DNA of 64,000 nucleotides from Ferrimonas aestuarii (GCF_005116665.1 NZ_SWCJ01000015.1:1-64000); one strand, 5' to 3'. Counted from the stretch's first letter, positions 40,311 to 50,040 are shown. The notes: generated by a model not told the origin, from the sequence alone. A program made the numbers and translations.

Positions 40311-41692
40311 TGGAAAAATTAACCTGTTTTAAGGCTTACGACATTCGAGGCCAACTGGGGCGCGAACTCAATGACGCCATTGCGTATCGCATCGGCCGAG
40401 CCTTCGCTCAGTATCTTCAGCCGCAAAGTGTGGTGATTGGTGGCGACGTCAGATTAACCTCTGAGCCGTTAAAGCTGGCTTTGGCCGAGGGGCTTTTGGA
40501 TGGCGGCAGTGACGTTATCGACATCGGCATGGTCGGTACCGAAGAGATCTACTTTGCCACGGCACACCTTGGCGTTGACGGCGGTATTGAGGTCACTGCG
40601 TCTCACAACCCCATCGACTTCAATGGCATGAAGTTGGTGCGACAACAAAGCCGTCCCATCTCGGGCGATACCGGTTTACGGGAGATACAGCGATTGGCGG
40701 AGGAGAATCGCTTTGAGGCGGTTTCCTCAGAGCAGCGCGGTCGTTATCGGCAGCAAAATTTGCTTCCTGACTACGTGGCCCACCTGCTGACCTATGTGGA
40801 TTTGGCCCAGTTGAGGCCGTTTAAGTTGGTGGTAAACGCCGGTAATGGGGCGGCGGGACACGTTATTGATGCCATTGAGGCTGAATTTGCGCGTTTAGAA
40901 GTGCCCATTGAGTTTATTAAGGTGCATCACCAGCCCGATGGCCAATTTCCCAATGGTATCCCTAATCCACTGTTGCCGGAGTGTCGCAGCGTGACCTGTG
41001 ATGCAGTGAAGAAATCGGGGGCGGACATGGGCATCGCTTGGGATGGCGATTTTGACCGCTGCTTCCTATTTGATGAACAGGGGGAGTTTATCGAAGGGTA
41101 TTACATTGTCGGTCTGCTGGCGCAAGCGTTCTTGCACCGCCATCCGGGCGCCAAAGTGATTCACGACCCTCGGCTCATTTGGAATACCCAAGCGATTGCT
41201 GAGGCCATGTCTGGTCAAGCGGTGATGTCCAAAACGGGTCATGCCTTCATCAAGGAGCGAATGCGCAGCGAAGATGCGGTGTATGGCGGTGAGATGAGTG
41301 CCCATCACTACTTTAAAGAGTTCCATTACTGCGACAGCGGCATGATCCCCTGGCTGTTGGTGCTGCAGCTGCTGAGCATCCGCAATCAAAGCTTGTCCCA
41401 GTGCGTATCTGAGGCCATTTCGCAATATCCTTCATCTGGAGAGCTAAACTTCAAAATTGCAGAGCCCAAAGTGGCCATCAGTTCTGTGAAAGAGAGCTTC
41501 AGCCGTAGCGCTGAATCGGTGGACCTTACCGATGGACTAAGTATGAGTTTCAATGGCTCCGAAGGTCGTTGGCGGTTCAATTTACGAAGCTCAAATACCG
41601 AGCCGGTAGTGCGGCTTAACGTAGAGTCTGTTGGCGATGCCGAGCTCATGCGACGCAAGACCCGCGAGCTGGTCGCAATATTGCGCCAGTAG
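40310..41692 (+). CDS. manB: Phosphomannomutase/phosphoglucomutase
   Basis: This 460-residue alpha-D-phosphohexomutase converts mannose-6-phosphate to mannose-1-phosphate (and perhaps glucose phosphates). Its four domains show FKAYDIRG, the phosphoserine loop [14 protein letters not shown] (Ser near 103), the metal loop WDGDFDRC (about 243-250), the sugar-binding GEMSAHHYF (about 328), and the phosphate-binding [11 protein letters not shown] at the C-terminus. It works between the isomerase and guanylyltransferase activities of the preceding gene, completing GDP-mannose synthesis. One-base overlap with manC. Confidence 0.95.
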   Translation: MEKLTCFKAYDIRGQLGRELNDAIAYRIGRAFAQYLQPQSVVIGGDVRLTSEPLKLALAEGLLDGGSDVIDIGMVGTEEIYFATAHLGVDGGIEVTASHNPIDFNGMKLVRQQSRPISGDTGLREIQRLAEENRFEAVSSEQRGRYRQQNLLPDYVAHLLTYVDLAQLRPFKLVVNAGNGAAGHVIDAIEAEFARLEVPIEFIKVHHQPDGQFPNGIPNPLLPECRSVTCDAVKKSGADMGIAWDGDFDRCFLFDEQGEFIEGYYIVGLLAQAFLHRHPGAKVIHDPRLIWNTQAIAEAMSGQAVMSKTGHAFIKERMRSEDAVYGGEMSAHHYFKEFHYCDSGMIPWLLVLQLLSIRNQSLSQCVSEAISQYPSSGELNFKIAEPKVAISSVKESFSRSAESVDLTDGLSMSFNGSEGRWRFNLRSSNTEPVVRLNVESVGDAELMRRKTRELVAILRQ

Positions 41693-41737
41693 TAGATGAA
41701 TGTGTCATTGATACTGTATTTGGGGCGGGGATAAATT

Positions 41738-43168
41738 ATGTCCGATAGCATTAATTCAGGTCGTAACCATCAGAGCGCCGTTCATCCTCAATCTCACGGC
41801 TTTGCTCTGCTGTTTCGGTTGGCAGATATCTGCATCGTTCACCTCGGATTTCAATTGGCGCTCAAGCTCGCCGGTGCGCAGATAGCAGCCCATGAGATGC
41901 TGGTCACCATCATGGGCATCGCGGGTTACCTCTTTTTTGCCGAATCGTTGGCGCTTTATCGCTCATGGCGTTCCACTCGATTTAAGGAACTGATTACCAC
42001 CAATATTGCGGCATGGCTGCTGACCATTGTGTGGTTGATGGTGTGTGCCTCTGTGGTACCAGAACGAGTGCCATTGACTGAGTCAATTTTGGTTTATTGG
42101 TTGTTTGTGGGGGCGGCCATGTTGGTGCTGCTGCGCTTGTTTAGCCGACAGGCGATCTTTTCGCTGCGCCGCCGCGGCTTTAATGTGCAGACCGCCGCCA
42201 TTCTTGGCATCACTCGCTCCGGAATCGCGCTAGCTAAGAACTTGGAAGAGAACCCACAATTAGGAATTCGCTTAGTGGGCTTTTTTGATGATCGCGCCCC
42301 AGAACGAATCGAGGTGGAGGATGAGCAGGGCAAGGCGCTATTGGGCAATGTTGATTATGCGATCAAACTTGCCAAAAGCGGTGCTTTGGATGTGCTGTAT
42401 ATCGCCATGCCAATGCGAGCGGAAAAGCGCATCAATGAGATCTTAATCGACTGCAGTGACAGCACTGCAGCCATCCACATCCTTCCTGATTTCTTTATCT
42501 ATAACCTGCTGCACGCGAGATGGCATGAAGTGGGCGAAATTCAAACTCTGAGTGTTTACGACTTTCCCTTAGATGGCCTATCCAGCTGGTTAAAGCGGGT
42601 GGAGGATATCGCCCTGTCTTGTGCGATCCTGACCTTAGTGTCGATACCTATGTTATTGATATCAATTGGTATTAAGCTAACTTCGCCGGGACCGGTGCTG
42701 TTTAAGCAATATCGTTATGGCCTTGATGGTCGCAAGATCATGGTCTGGAAGTTTCGCACCATGAATACCATGGAGAATGGCACCAAAGTCGTGCAAGCGA
42801 CCAAAGATGATCCACGGGTGACTCGATTTGGTGCTTTACTTAGAAAGACCTCGTTGGACGAGTTACCTCAGTTTTTTAATGTCTTACAGGGTCAAATGTC
42901 CGTTGTTGGCCCCAGACCTCATGCGGTTGCTCACAACGAAGAGTACCGGAGTTTAATTAACGGCTACATGTTACGTCACTACATGAAACCGGGGATTACG
43001 GGTTGGGCGCAGGTAAATGGTTGGCGAGGGGAAACGGACACACTGGAAAAGATGGAGAAGCGCTTGGAGTTTGATCTGGCCTACATTCGAAATTGGTCGG
43101 TTTGGCTGGATCTGCGCATTGTCTTTAAAACAATTCGCCAAGGGTTTACCGGAGCGAATGCTTACTAA
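41738..43168 (+). CDS. Undecaprenyl-phosphate sugar phosphotransferase (WcaJ/WbaP family)
   Basis: This 476-residue initiating enzyme transfers a sugar phosphate (typically glucose-1-P or galactose-1-P) to undecaprenyl phosphate. There are four N-terminal transmembrane helices (about 20-135) and a central CoA-binding-like Rossmann region (about 150-260, AILGITRSGIALAKNLEENP, VGFFDDRAPERIEVE). The C-terminal catalytic domain has a re-entrant helix (about 290-315) and the family signatures SPGPVLFKQYRYGLDGRKI, VWKFRTM, LRKTSLDELPQFFNVLQG, SVVGPRPHAVAHNE and KPGITGWAQVNGWRGET. GGGGAT lies before the ATG. Confidence 0.94.
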   Translation: MSDSINSGRNHQSAVHPQSHGFALLFRLADICIVHLGFQLALKLAGAQIAAHEMLVTIMGIAGYLFFAESLALYRSWRSTRFKELITTNIAAWLLTIVWLMVCASVVPERVPLTESILVYWLFVGAAMLVLLRLFSRQAIFSLRRRGFNVQTAAILGITRSGIALAKNLEENPQLGIRLVGFFDDRAPERIEVEDEQGKALLGNVDYAIKLAKSGALDVLYIAMPMRAEKRINEILIDCSDSTAAIHILPDFFIYNLLHARWHEVGEIQTLSVYDFPLDGLSSWLKRVEDIALSCAILTLVSIPMLLISIGIKLTSPGPVLFKQYRYGLDGRKIMVWKFRTMNTMENGTKVVQATKDDPRVTRFGALLRKTSLDELPQFFNVLQGQMSVVGPRPHAVAHNEEYRSLINGYMLRHYMKPGITGWAQVNGWRGETDTLEKMEKRLEFDLAYIRNWSVWLDLRIVFKTIRQGFTGANAY

Positions 43169-43177
43169 GGAATGGGT

Positions 43178-44368
43178 ATGATGAAACCACGTTATGGGAT
43201 TTTCGTTGTTGCAATGTCGTGGCCAGCTTTCGCAACCATCGACGTGTACAAGCCGGCGAACATGGAGCTGGGGACCGGTTGGAAATTGACACCGCAACTT
43301 CGGGCCGCAGTAGGGTTTGATGATAACACTGCTCACACCAACAGCGATGAAACTGACAGCTGGTTTTTGGAGCTGGCGCCTGAGTTTTTGCTGCATGCGG
43401 GAAATGAGGTGACCAGCTATAAAATTGGCTACCTGCTCACCGATGGCAACTACTTCTCCAGCAGTGAAGATGATTACACCGACCATCGATTTAAGGTGGA
43501 TCTTAGCCACGACTTTACCCGCCGCCATCGCCTGGATTTTAACTACACCTATCGCCGAGATCACGAAGCTCGCGGTAAAGGCATTACCGAGGGCAATGGC
43601 AACAACGTCAATGAAGTCGCCGAGTTTGATGTGCAGGATGTTTCCGCCACCTATGGTTTTGGTATTCCTACGGCCAAACTCAATGCGGATTTTATGTTGG
43701 GGTATTACCAGAAGGATTACACCAATTTTGAGCCCATTTCCGATTTTCGTGACTACGATGCGGTGTTAGGTTCGATCACCGGATATTGGCGATTGTCGCA
43801 AAAGACCTCCATTGTGCTGCAGTGGTTAGGGGAGGATAAAACTTACGACCGCAGTGATGCGACCGGCAGCCGTGACAGCTTTACTCAAACCTTACTTGGC
43901 GGTGTGAAATGGGAGGCCACCTCGAACACCATTGGGGAGGTCAAAGTCGGTTATGAAAATCGCGATTTTGACGACGGTGACCGTGAAGACTTTGATGGTC
44001 TCGCTTGGGAGGCCAGAGTGGTATGGAAGCCTCGCAGTTATTCGACGTTTGAGTTCACCACGGGTAACCAAGCCAAAGACCCAGATACCTTCGGTGATTA
44101 TGTGGAAGAGCAAAGTTATCAGCTGAACTGGCATCATAAGTGGCGTGAGCGCATGGCCACCAACTTTGACCTTCAATATCTGGATGAGAGCTATACCGGT
44201 ATTGATCGCGATGACGAGGAGTGGACCATGCGAGTCGGCCTTGAGTACGCCTGGCGTCGCTGGTTAGTGACTGAATTCAGCTACGCCTACTCCGACCACA
44301 GTTCTGATCTGCAGCAGGTGGAATATGACAAGAGTGTTTGGCTTCTGTCGACTCGAATTGCGCTGTAG
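43178..44368 (+). CDS. Outer-membrane beta-barrel protein of the exopolysaccharide locus
   Basis: This 396-residue protein has a signal peptide (about 1-18, ending PAFA). Repeated amphipathic strands of outer-membrane type follow (FLELAPEFLLHAGNEVTSYKIGYLL, HRLDFNYTYRRDHEARG, TIGEVKVGYENRDF, WLVTEFSYAYSDHS), ending LLSTRIAL. It resembles the beta-barrel (BBP2-like) proteins found in Vibrio-type exopolysaccharide loci, thought to aid export or anchoring. AAGGA at 43167-43171 favours ATG 43178 over 43172. Its 3' end overlaps the next gene by 44 bases. Confidence 0.82.
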   Translation: MMKPRYGIFVVAMSWPAFATIDVYKPANMELGTGWKLTPQLRAAVGFDDNTAHTNSDETDSWFLELAPEFLLHAGNEVTSYKIGYLLTDGNYFSSSEDDYTDHRFKVDLSHDFTRRHRLDFNYTYRRDHEARGKGITEGNGNNVNEVAEFDVQDVSATYGFGIPTAKLNADFMLGYYQKDYTNFEPISDFRDYDAVLGSITGYWRLSQKTSIVLQWLGEDKTYDRSDATGSRDSFTQTLLGGVKWEATSNTIGEVKVGYENRDFDDGDREDFDGLAWEARVVWKPRSYSTFEFTTGNQAKDPDTFGDYVEEQSYQLNWHHKWRERMATNFDLQYLDESYTGIDRDDEEWTMRVGLEYAWRRWLVTEFSYAYSDHSSDLQQVEYDKSVWLLSTRIAL

Positions 44369-44882
44369 CGGCGTGGTGCTGGCGCTGTTGCTGAGTGTGT
44401 TCTCAGCAGCGGTGTCTGCCAGCTCAGACTACGCCCTGAGCTCGGGCGATACCATCTCAATCCATGTGTATGGGGAAGAGGATCTGACGCTGGAAACGCG
44501 ATTGGGGGAATCCGGCGTTATCAATTACCCCTATCTGGGCAGCATCAAAATAAAGGGGTTAACGGTAAGCCAGTTAGAGCAGCGGCTGATCGGTGGCCTC
44601 AAAGGGGATTACCTCATCAACCCCAGCGTGCATGTGAGCATTCTCGAGTATCGACCTTTCTATATTTATGGCGAAGTGAAAAACCCCGGAGGCTACCCCT
44701 ATCAGCCGGGGTTAACCTTAGAGCGTGCCGTGGCGTTAGCGGGCGGTCTCACTGAGCGAGCTTCTCAAGACAAGATGACGGTGACGCGGATGGCTGGCGG
44801 TCGTGAAAGTAAATTCAAAGCCAACATGTCCACCAGCATCAAACCGGATGACTCAATCTTGATAAAGGACAGTTTCTTTTAG
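44325..44882 (+). CDS. Wza-like polysaccharide export protein, short form
   Basis: This 185-residue periplasmic protein has a signal peptide (about 14-32, ending VSAS), then a Poly_export domain (YALSSGDTISIHVYGEEDLTLETRLGESGVINYPYLGSIKIKGLT) and one SLBB-type domain (FYIYGEVKNPGGYPYQPGLTLERAVALAGGLTERAS). Wza from E. coli is about twice as long, has an N-terminal lipobox Cys and a C-terminal outer-membrane helix; this protein shows neither. It therefore probably needs the neighbouring beta-barrel as outer-membrane part (inference). It overlaps that gene by 44 bases, so the two are likely coupled. Confidence 0.88.
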   Translation: MTRVFGFCRLELRCSGVVLALLLSVFSAAVSASSDYALSSGDTISIHVYGEEDLTLETRLGESGVINYPYLGSIKIKGLTVSQLEQRLIGGLKGDYLINPSVHVSILEYRPFYIYGEVKNPGGYPYQPGLTLERAVALAGGLTERASQDKMTVTRMAGGRESKFKANMSTSIKPDDSILIKDSFF

Positions 44883-44990
44883 GGCAAGTTTAGCTTTGAT
44901 GGCATGAAATCACCTTCGAGTCAGGCGCGTCGTTGGCGGGCTTGGTCTTTGCGTTGGTCATTCTACGCCCAATTTGATTAGGAACTTAGG

Positions 44991-47219
44991 ATGTCAAACA
45001 TGGCGATATCGGTGGAGAAGGAACTGTTCTCCAAAGAGAAAGACATTGACCTTACCCAATACTTCGCTGTGTTGTGGCGCTACAAGTGGCCGATCATCTT
45101 TTTCACCGGTCTGGTCAGTGCGCTGGTGGTCATGGTGCTGCTGCAGATGACGCCGTTTTACAAAGCCAAGGCGCGCCTGCTGATTGAGTCGGAACAAGCG
45201 AAAGCGGTCTCATTTGATGACGTTTATGGCTTGGACTCCTCCCGAAAAGAGTACCTGCAGACCCAGTTTGAGATCATCAAGTCCAGAAAGCTGGCTGAGC
45301 GAGTCATCGAGCGGTTGGACCTGCAGTTTCATCCTGAGTTTGCTACCGATAAACCGCCGCTGTGGCAACGGGTGCTATCTCCTGTTTTACCTGAAGACAC
45401 CGCCGCATTTGAGGCATCGGTCAAGCCCTACCTAGATTGGGTTCCCGGCTTATTTAGTGATGACGGCGAAGGGAAAAATCTGGAGTTTAAAAAGCAGATG
45501 TTGCTGGAAACCTTTAAGCAGCGCCTGACGGTATCGCCGGTGGTGAATACCCAACTGGTTGATATCGGTTTTTATGCCAATGACCCTAAATTTGCCGCCC
45601 TGGTGGCCAATACCATGGGCGAGATCTACATCGAGAATCATCTGGATGCCAAGCTGGCGGTGACCCGTAAAGCCTCGGAATGGCTCAGCGCGCGTCTGGA
45701 TGAGTTGCTGGTCAGTTTGCGCTTGTCTGAGGAACGTTTGCAAAACTTCAGAGAACGAGAGGGTCTGCTTGAGATTGACGGCAGTCTGGGGCTGGCCAGT
45801 GTGGAGATGAATGAGCTGACGGCGCAGTTGTCTTTGGCCAGACAGCGCCGTGATGAGGCGCGCTCGCTGCTGAACGTGGTGCGCCAGAAGGGCACCAGCA
45901 ACATCGACAGTTTAGATGGGCTGGCGGAGATCAGCGGCCACCGAGTCATTCAAGAAGTAAAAAAGGCCGAGGTGGCCGCCGCCAGTAACGTTGCGGAGCT
46001 GTCTAAGCGTTATGGCCCTAAACACAACAAGATGATTGCGGCCAAGGCGCAATTGGCTGAGGTGCGCGCCAACATGCGCACTCAGGTACGCAAACTGGTA
46101 ACTGGCATCGAGCAGGACTACAACTCCATCAACGCCAATGTCGCTGGCCTTGAGCGGCAGATGAATCAACTCAAAGATAAGTATCAGGACCAAAACCGCG
46201 TTGAGGTGGAGTATCGAGAGCTCCAGCGAGAGGTGGAGTCCAACCGCCGAATCTACGAAACCTTCTTAAATCGCATGAAGGAAACCGGAGCGGTGGCCGA
46301 TTTTGACGCGGCCCATGCCCGCTTCACCGATAATGCTGAGCCCCCACTGTATCCTGCTAAGCCTAAGAAGAAGCTAATTGCCATCGCGGCGGTGTTTCTC
46401 TCATTTCTGTTTGCTTGCGTGGTGGCCCTGATTCACAGTGCCTTGACCGACACCATCACCGATGGCAATCAGGTTGAAAGCAAATTGGCGGCTAAGTTAC
46501 TCGGCGTGATTCCGCTGCAGAAAACCAAAGGCCGTTTGGATTATAAGACCTTCTTCTCTAAGCAGGCTTCAGGGTTTGCAGAAGCTTGGCGAACCGTGCG
46601 AACCGGATACCTGCTGAGTCATTTGGAAGACAGCGGCAACAGCTTATGCGTGACCTCAACCGCCCCAGGCGAGGGCAAATCCACCGCCTCGTTTAATTTG
46701 TCGTTAGCGATGTCTCAGCTTGAGCGAGTGATCCTAATCGAAGCGGATCTGCGAAAGCCGGTAATGGGCAAGATGTTGGGGCTTCCCGCCTACAAACCCG
46801 GGCTGTCGAACATGTTGACGGGGACCCATAAATTGGAAGACTGCGTTTATCGTGTTCCGGACTCTCAGCTGGATGTGATGGTGGCTGGCGCCATGGTAAG
46901 CACGCCATTAGAGCTTATCGCATCCACTGCATTTACCCATTTGGTTGAACAACTTAAGGGCCGCTATGATCGAGTGGTGATCGATACCGCTCCGGTGGAT
47001 GTGGTCAGTGATGCCTTAGTGATCTCCCGCTGTGTGGATTCCACGGTGTACGTGGTTAAAAGCAATAAGGTGCGCAGCGAGCTCATTAAGCGCTCCATCG
47101 CTCGGTTGTTTGCGGCACAGGTTCGTGTCGATGGAGTGATCTTAAATGGCGTCCCCAAAGAGCTCACTAACTACAAGCGTTATCAGAGTTACTACGGTAC
47201 GGGCACGGAGAAAGCATGA
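44991..47219 (+). CDS. Wzc-like chain-length determinant with tyrosine autokinase
   Basis: This 742-residue inner-membrane protein has a Wzz domain (helices near 31-55 and 460-480) flanking a large periplasmic coiled coil (about 220-410). The cytoplasmic BY-kinase domain (about 530-735) has Walker A STAPGEGKSTAS, Walker A' VILIEADLRKPVMG and Walker B RVVIDTAPV. The C-terminal tyrosine cluster is NYKRYQSYYGTG, with four Tyr. Cycles of autophosphorylation control polymer length and export with the Wza-like protein. AGGA at about 44979 supports the ATG at 44991; ATG 45000 is possible. It overlaps the phosphatase gene by ATGA. Confidence 0.94.
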   Translation: MSNMAISVEKELFSKEKDIDLTQYFAVLWRYKWPIIFFTGLVSALVVMVLLQMTPFYKAKARLLIESEQAKAVSFDDVYGLDSSRKEYLQTQFEIIKSRKLAERVIERLDLQFHPEFATDKPPLWQRVLSPVLPEDTAAFEASVKPYLDWVPGLFSDDGEGKNLEFKKQMLLETFKQRLTVSPVVNTQLVDIGFYANDPKFAALVANTMGEIYIENHLDAKLAVTRKASEWLSARLDELLVSLRLSEERLQNFREREGLLEIDGSLGLASVEMNELTAQLSLARQRRDEARSLLNVVRQKGTSNIDSLDGLAEISGHRVIQEVKKAEVAAASNVAELSKRYGPKHNKMIAAKAQLAEVRANMRTQVRKLVTGIEQDYNSINANVAGLERQMNQLKDKYQDQNRVEVEYRELQREVESNRRIYETFLNRMKETGAVADFDAAHARFTDNAEPPLYPAKPKKKLIAIAAVFLSFLFACVVALIHSALTDTITDGNQVESKLAAKLLGVIPLQKTKGRLDYKTFFSKQASGFAEAWRTVRTGYLLSHLEDSGNSLCVTSTAPGEGKSTASFNLSLAMSQLERVILIEADLRKPVMGKMLGLPAYKPGLSNMLTGTHKLEDCVYRVPDSQLDVMVAGAMVSTPLELIASTAFTHLVEQLKGRYDRVVIDTAPVDVVSDALVISRCVDSTVYVVKSNKVRSELIKRSIARLFAAQVRVDGVILNGVPKELTNYKRYQSYYGTGTEKA

Positions 47220-47941
47220 TCGATCTTCATAGCCACATGTTGCCAGAGGTGGATGACGGAGCTCGAACCCTTGAGGAAGCCCTTGAAATGGCGGGAATGG
47301 CGGTGGCCTGTGGCATCACTCATATGGTGTTAACCCCGCACATTAATCTGCGCCACTACCCCAATAGCCTCGAATCTCTCACCCCAGTGTTTGAGGCCTT
47401 TCAGGCTGCCGTTAAGTCGAGAGCGTTGCCCCTACAGTTGGCGCTAGGGGCTGAAGTGCGCATCGCTCCGGAGCTGCTGATGGGCACAGCGTGGCAAAAA
47501 CTGCCCACTATAGGTCAGTTAAACGGTAAGCCAGTGCTGTTATTGGAGATGCCCTACAGTCAGGTGCCAGCGGGTACGATTGAGCTGATTCGGTGGCTGA
47601 CTCAGCAGCAGGTTCAACCGGTCATTGCGCATCCTGAGCGCAATCGCGAAGTGATGGCGCACCTGAGTTTGGCGCAGGATCTAAAGCACGCGGGGGCACT
47701 GCTTCAGGGCACCGTCGGCGCATTTACCGGTGACTTTGGTGAGGGAGCAAAGGCGGCGGCAACGCAATTGATGCAAGGGGGATTGTTTGATTATCTGGCC
47801 AGCGACAGCCATCGACAGGATAAGCGCAGTCCGCAATTGAGTACGGTGTTGGCCGAGCTTAATCGAGCTTGGGGTGAGGAGCGCATGCTCGCGCTTACTG
47901 AAACTCTACCTTGGCAGATTGCCCAGTCAAAGTTTGCCTAA
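47216..47941 (+). CDS. PHP-type tyrosine phosphatase (CpsB/YwqE family)
   Basis: This 241-residue metal-dependent phosphatase has the PHP metal motifs IDLHSHMLPEVDDGA (residues 2-16), VLTPHINLRHYP, a Glu in LGAEVRI, VIAHPERNREV, and LASDSHRQDKRSP near the end. Members dephosphorylate the tyrosine-rich tail of BY-kinases in Gram-positive capsule systems. Here it takes the place of the usual proteobacterial low-molecular-weight phosphatase Wzb. The ATGA overlap with the Wzc-like gene supports the pairing. Confidence 0.92.
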   Translation: MIDLHSHMLPEVDDGARTLEEALEMAGMAVACGITHMVLTPHINLRHYPNSLESLTPVFEAFQAAVKSRALPLQLALGAEVRIAPELLMGTAWQKLPTIGQLNGKPVLLLEMPYSQVPAGTIELIRWLTQQQVQPVIAHPERNREVMAHLSLAQDLKHAGALLQGTVGAFTGDFGEGAKAAATQLMQGGLFDYLASDSHRQDKRSPQLSTVLAELNRAWGEERMLALTETLPWQIAQSKFA

Positions 47942-47970
47942 CCGGCTACTGCCTAGAGGGAGTAGCCGGT
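47941..47970. terminator. Hairpin at the end of the exopolysaccharide operon
   Basis: ACCGGCTACT (47941-47950) and AGTAGCCGGT (47961-47970) form a perfect 10-bp stem between convergent genes. No U-run is present. Confidence 0.5.
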
Positions 47971-47980
47971 CAGTGTCAGG

Positions 47981-49795
47981 TTACCAGCCGCACTGGCGGT
48001 TGGCGCTGCTGTTTTGCTCGTCTAGCCAGGTTTGCAGCGGTGCAAAGTAGTCCAGCAGTGGCTGGCCACTCATCTGCTTGGTGCCGGTGACCATCGCCAA
48101 CGCTTCAGGCCAAGGTTTGGAAGCGCCAGCTTCCAGCATGCTTGCCAATTGTTGACCGGCCTTTTCATTGCCATAGATGGTGCAGCGATGGATATCCCCT
48201 TCGAAGCCCGCAGTTTCACACAACGCTTGATGGAACTGGAACTGGAGAATGTGCGCTAGGAAGTAGCGGGTATATGGCACACTTGCTGGAACGTGGTACT
48301 TGGCTCCCGGATCAAAATCCTCTTCGCTACGGGCAACCGGAGAGGTGATGCCTTGATACTTTGCTCGCATCTCCCACCAGGCTTGGTTGTAGTTCTCAGG
48401 GGTGATCTCACCGCTGTAGACCTTCCAGCGCCACTGATCGATCATCAAACCAAAGGGCAAGAACGCGACCTTGTCCAGGGCTTGGCGCAGTAGTAGGCCG
48501 ATGTCGCTCTCTTTACTTGGCAGATCCTCAAGCAGGCCAATCTGCTGCAGGTACTCAGGGGTAATAGACAGGGCGATGGTATCACCGATGGCTTCGTGGA
48601 AGCCGTCATTGGCGCTGTCTTTAAACAGGAATGGCTGGTGTTTGTACGCACGCTGGTAGATGTTATGGCCCAGTTCATGGTGAATGACCACAAAGTCCTC
48701 AGCGTTCTTCTGGATGCACATCTTGATGCGGATGTCGTCTTCGTTATCCAGATCCCAAGCACTGGCGTGACACACCACGTCGCGGTCTTTAGGTTCGATA
48801 AACAGTGAACGATCCCAGAAGGTTTGTGGCAAAGGCTCAAAGCCTAGCGAGGTAAAGAAGCTTTCCGCTTGCTCTACCATTTTGATCTCGTCGTAGTTGT
48901 GCTCAGCCAAAATTTTAGTTAAGTCATAACTTGGCGCGCTGCCCTCAGGAGCCACCAAGTCGTAGACGTTACCCCATTGCTGTGACCACAGATTGCCCAG
49001 CAGGTGAGCTGGAATCATGCCGTCTTGAGGGATGACGTCGGTGCCATACTGTTCACCCAATTCGCCGCGAACATAGCAATGCAGTGCGTCATACAAGGGT
49101 TTTACTTCACCCCATAAGCGATCCAGCTCTTTAGGAAACTCCGGTGCAGGCATGTCGTACTTGGACTGCCACAACTCGCTGACGTTGGCGTAGCCCAACT
49201 CTTTTGCCCCTTCGTTGGCTAACTCGACTTGGCGAGTAAACAGCGGACGCATCGGTTTGCTGATCTCGCGCCACCCTTGCCATACCTCAAGCAGTTCGTC
49301 GGCATTGGTGGAGGTGGACATCAGGCTGGAGATCTCCGGTTGGCTCAGGCAACGACCATCACTAAAGCAGTAACGCCCCTTTCCGTACATGCCGTTCAGC
49401 TCTGAGTTGATTTGCGCTAGCTCACTGCTTTTCTCCGCGTTTTGGGGAGCGGGCAGGGTGATGGTGCGCCCCAGAATCTCCAATTTGCGTTTATCAGTGT
49501 CGTTAAGGCTGCTTGCATCGACATTGGCGGCTTCACTGGCGTATTTCACCGCTTTGTCATTGAAAACCTGCTCAGCCTCTGAAGCGAGTGCGGCGGTATC
49601 TTCGGTGATGAAGTTGCTGTAGATCCAGGCGGCGCGGCCTGCGCGCTCAATCTCTTGAGCCAGATCGGCTTCGGCAGCAGCCACAAATTCAGCGCTGGTG
49701 GGCTTGGTGGTTTCGGTCTGCGGGGCCGGCGAACAGGCCAACAGAATTGGGGTGGTTAATAGCGGAGCTAAGACACTGGGCTTAGTGAGTTTCAT
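47981..49795 (-). CDS. M2-family (angiotensin-converting-enzyme-like) dipeptidyl carboxypeptidase lipoprotein
   Basis: This 604-residue zinc peptidase has a lipoprotein signal (LLTTPILLAC, Cys near 21). The zinc motif is HHELGHNIYQ, with the third ligand Glu in DGFHEAIGDTIALS about 24 residues on, as in ACE. Other ACE-family patterns are SKYDMPAPEFPKEL, LHCYVRGELGEQYG, IPAHLLGNLWSQQW, YHVPASVPYTRYFLAHILQFQFH and the end WLDEQN. It probably trims dipeptides from peptide C-termini in the periplasm. AAAGGA lies before the ATG. It is monocistronic. Confidence 0.93.
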   Translation of the reverse strand: MKLTKPSVLAPLLTTPILLACSPAPQTETTKPTSAEFVAAAEADLAQEIERAGRAAWIYSNFITEDTAALASEAEQVFNDKAVKYASEAANVDASSLNDTDKRKLEILGRTITLPAPQNAEKSSELAQINSELNGMYGKGRYCFSDGRCLSQPEISSLMSTSTNADELLEVWQGWREISKPMRPLFTRQVELANEGAKELGYANVSELWQSKYDMPAPEFPKELDRLWGEVKPLYDALHCYVRGELGEQYGTDVIPQDGMIPAHLLGNLWSQQWGNVYDLVAPEGSAPSYDLTKILAEHNYDEIKMVEQAESFFTSLGFEPLPQTFWDRSLFIEPKDRDVVCHASAWDLDNEDDIRIKMCIQKNAEDFVVIHHELGHNIYQRAYKHQPFLFKDSANDGFHEAIGDTIALSITPEYLQQIGLLEDLPSKESDIGLLLRQALDKVAFLPFGLMIDQWRWKVYSGEITPENYNQAWWEMRAKYQGITSPVARSEEDFDPGAKYHVPASVPYTRYFLAHILQFQFHQALCETAGFEGDIHRCTIYGNEKAGQQLASMLEAGASKPWPEALAMVTGTKQMSGQPLLDYFAPLQTWLDEQNSSANRQCGW

Positions 49796-49979
49796 CGCAT
49801 CGTCCTTTGCGGATCATTATAAAGTGCCAATGTTAAGCTGTTGTAATGAAACAGGGAAGGGGGAATTTTGACGCCAAATACTCATAAAGAGGTAGTATGA
49901 GTTGAGAACAAACTTCAAAACCTCGGCGGTTAAGTTACTGGCGTACCCAGAAAAATTAAACATTGGCCTCGATCACGCT

Positions 49980-50024
49980 TTGACAAAAATCAGCGTCGCG
50001 AGTAAGTTAAAACAAGTGTTTTAA
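49980..50024 (+). promoter_or_regulatory. Promoter of psrA with overlapping PsrA-type operator
   Basis: TTGACA (49980-49985), a 17-bp spacer and TAAGTT (50003-50008) form a plausible promoter. The perfect palindrome TTAAAACA-AG-TGTTTTAA (50007-50024) overlaps the -10 and start region. It fits the AAAC-N4-GTTT core of PsrA sites, so autorepression is likely. Confidence 0.7.
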
Positions 50025-50040
50025 TCGGAAAGGCGCAAGT

